Source: Ruminococcaceae bacterium UBA7147 (GTDB lineage: Bacteria > Bacillota > Clostridia > Oscillospirales > Acutalibacteraceae). From it: 17,311 bases of DNA. Below are positions 16,674-17,311 of this stretch, piece after piece. Location: assembly GCA_002491825.1 (NCBI GenBank), contig DKWR01000024.1:57376-74686 (forward strand), written 5' to 3'. A program made the translations under genes and the position numbers. The notes beneath the pieces are model-generated. The model was given only the letters and a program-made list of their open reading frames with translations, did no database searches and had not been told where the DNA came from. How positions within the stretch are numbered: the stretch's first letter is position 1; every line of letters starts with the position of its first letter.

Positions 16674-17240
16674 ATGAACGCTTACGATTTTGACAAAACT
16701 ATTTATGACGGCGACTCTACGGCGGATTTTTATATGTTCTGCCTGAAAAAGCATAAGAGTATTATTTTGCTTGCACCGTCGCTTTTATGCGCCTTTTGCA
16801 GATTTTATGTTTTCAGAAGGGGCACTAAAACTGAATTTAAAGAGAAAATGTACCGCTTTCTTACAAAGAGCAACGCTGAAAAAGACGTTGCGGAGTTCTG
16901 GGATAAAAACTGCGATAAAATCAAGGACTTTTACATAAAGCAGAAAAATAGAGATGATGTGATTATTTCAGCTTCACCCGAATTTCTGCTTGCTCCGATT
17001 TGCAGAAAGTTAGGAATAAAGCACCTTATCGCATCAAATGTTGACAGCAAAAGCGGAAAATACAGCGGAATTAACTGTCACGGCAAAGAAAAGGTCAGGA
17101 GATTTTACGAGGAATTTAAGGACGGAAGAATTGATGAGTTTTATTCCGATAGCTTAAGCGACACGCCTATGGCTGAAATTTCAAAGAAAGCATTTCTTGT
17201 AAACGGTAATAAAATTACGGAATGGGAATTTAATAACTAG
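16674..17240 (+). CDS. HAD-superfamily (IB-like) phosphatase (188 aa)
   Basis: A cytoplasmic haloacid-dehalogenase-type phosphatase of the phosphoserine-phosphatase-like group. Motif I is YDFDKT with nucleophile Asp5 and acid/base Asp7. The helical cap is inserted at about 15-90. Motif II is ISASPEF (Ser99). The motif III lysine is in HGKEK (Lys138 or Lys140). Motif IV is SDSLSDTPM with Asp159 and Asp163. All catalytic residues are in place. Residues 30-47 are hydrophobic and may form part of the cap or a membrane-facing patch. A GGAAAG binding site lies upstream of the ATG. It is divergent from the RpiR-type regulator. The substrate is unknown. No clear terminator is seen before the window ends. 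Confidence 0.9.
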   Translation: MNAYDFDKTIYDGDSTADFYMFCLKKHKSIILLAPSLLCAFCRFYVFRRGTKTEFKEKMYRFLTKSNAEKDVAEFWDKNCDKIKDFYIKQKNRDDVIISASPEFLLAPICRKLGIKHLIASNVDSKSGKYSGINCHGKEKVRRFYEEFKDGRIDEFYSDSLSDTPMAEISKKAFLVNGNKITEWEFNN

Positions 17241-17292
17241 TACTGTGTTAATTCTTATAATTATCAATTTTATTATGAAAATAATCCCACTC

Positions 17293-17311
17293 AAATGTAG
17301 GGAACGGTCTT
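17293..17311. repeat. Possible truncated palindromic repeat at the window end
   Basis: The last bases, TGTAGGGAACGGTCTT, look like the left arm of the same kind of palindrome seen at 14-40 and 101-116, whose right arms end in CGTCCCCTACG and GTGTCCCTACG. The window stops before a right arm could be seen. Confidence 0.3.

Overview
The window reads as chromosomal backbone from a low-to-moderate GC Gram-positive anaerobe of the class Clostridia, most likely an Oscillospiraceae/Ruminococcaceae relative. This is an inference. It rests on the gene fusing IspH to a four-domain ribosomal protein S1 (known in Clostridia), a DnaD/DnaB-type plus DnaI-type helicase-loading pair (a Firmicutes trait), GGAGG-type ribosome binding sites, clostridial-type small lipoproteins, and the order FAD enzyme - cmk - plsC - ispH/rpsA. 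I see no phage, transposase, CRISPR array or rRNA gene.

Layout, left to right: (1) 1-307 holds no gene but has a cluster of short GC-rich palindromes that look like dispersed repeats. (2) 308-1216 is a cysteine-rich conserved protein of unknown function with its own terminator. (3) 1318-4779 is pcrA followed by a serine hydrolase lipoprotein, both on the minus strand. (4) 4807-5387 is a small DUF4358-like lipoprotein gene boxed in by two terminators. (5) 5393-5641 is a tRNA-Gln(CTG)/tRNA-Pro(CGG) pair behind a perfect consensus promoter, with a terminator hairpin between the two tRNAs. (6) 5662-7737 is a primosome operon (DnaD/DnaB-like protein, then DnaI-like loader). (7) 7873-8127 is a divergent TSCPD-domain protein on the plus strand. 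(8) 8134-8292 is a 52-residue putative membrane protein whose ribosome binding site lies inside a terminator hairpin. (9) 8373-10983 is an HD-domain hydrolase followed by ligA. (10) 11018-16573 is a long minus-strand operon with a recognisable promoter and terminator: RpiR-type regulator, BaiN-type flavoprotein, cmk, plsC and the ispH-S1 fusion. (11) 16609-17240 is a divergent HAD phosphatase with a near-consensus promoter.

The genes are mainly housekeeping: replication and repair (pcrA, ligA, primosome loading), nucleotide and phospholipid metabolism (cmk, plsC), isoprenoid synthesis and translation (ispH-S1, tRNAs). The points of most interest are regulatory or architectural. A strong internal ribosome binding site sits exactly at the IspH/S1 junction, so the fused gene may also make free S1. 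A small membrane ORF starts immediately after a terminator U-tract. A terminator separates two cotranscribed tRNAs with no room for a second promoter. The cysteine-rich protein has an upstream sequence that fits the SigK consensus. I found no clearly new defence or mobile system.
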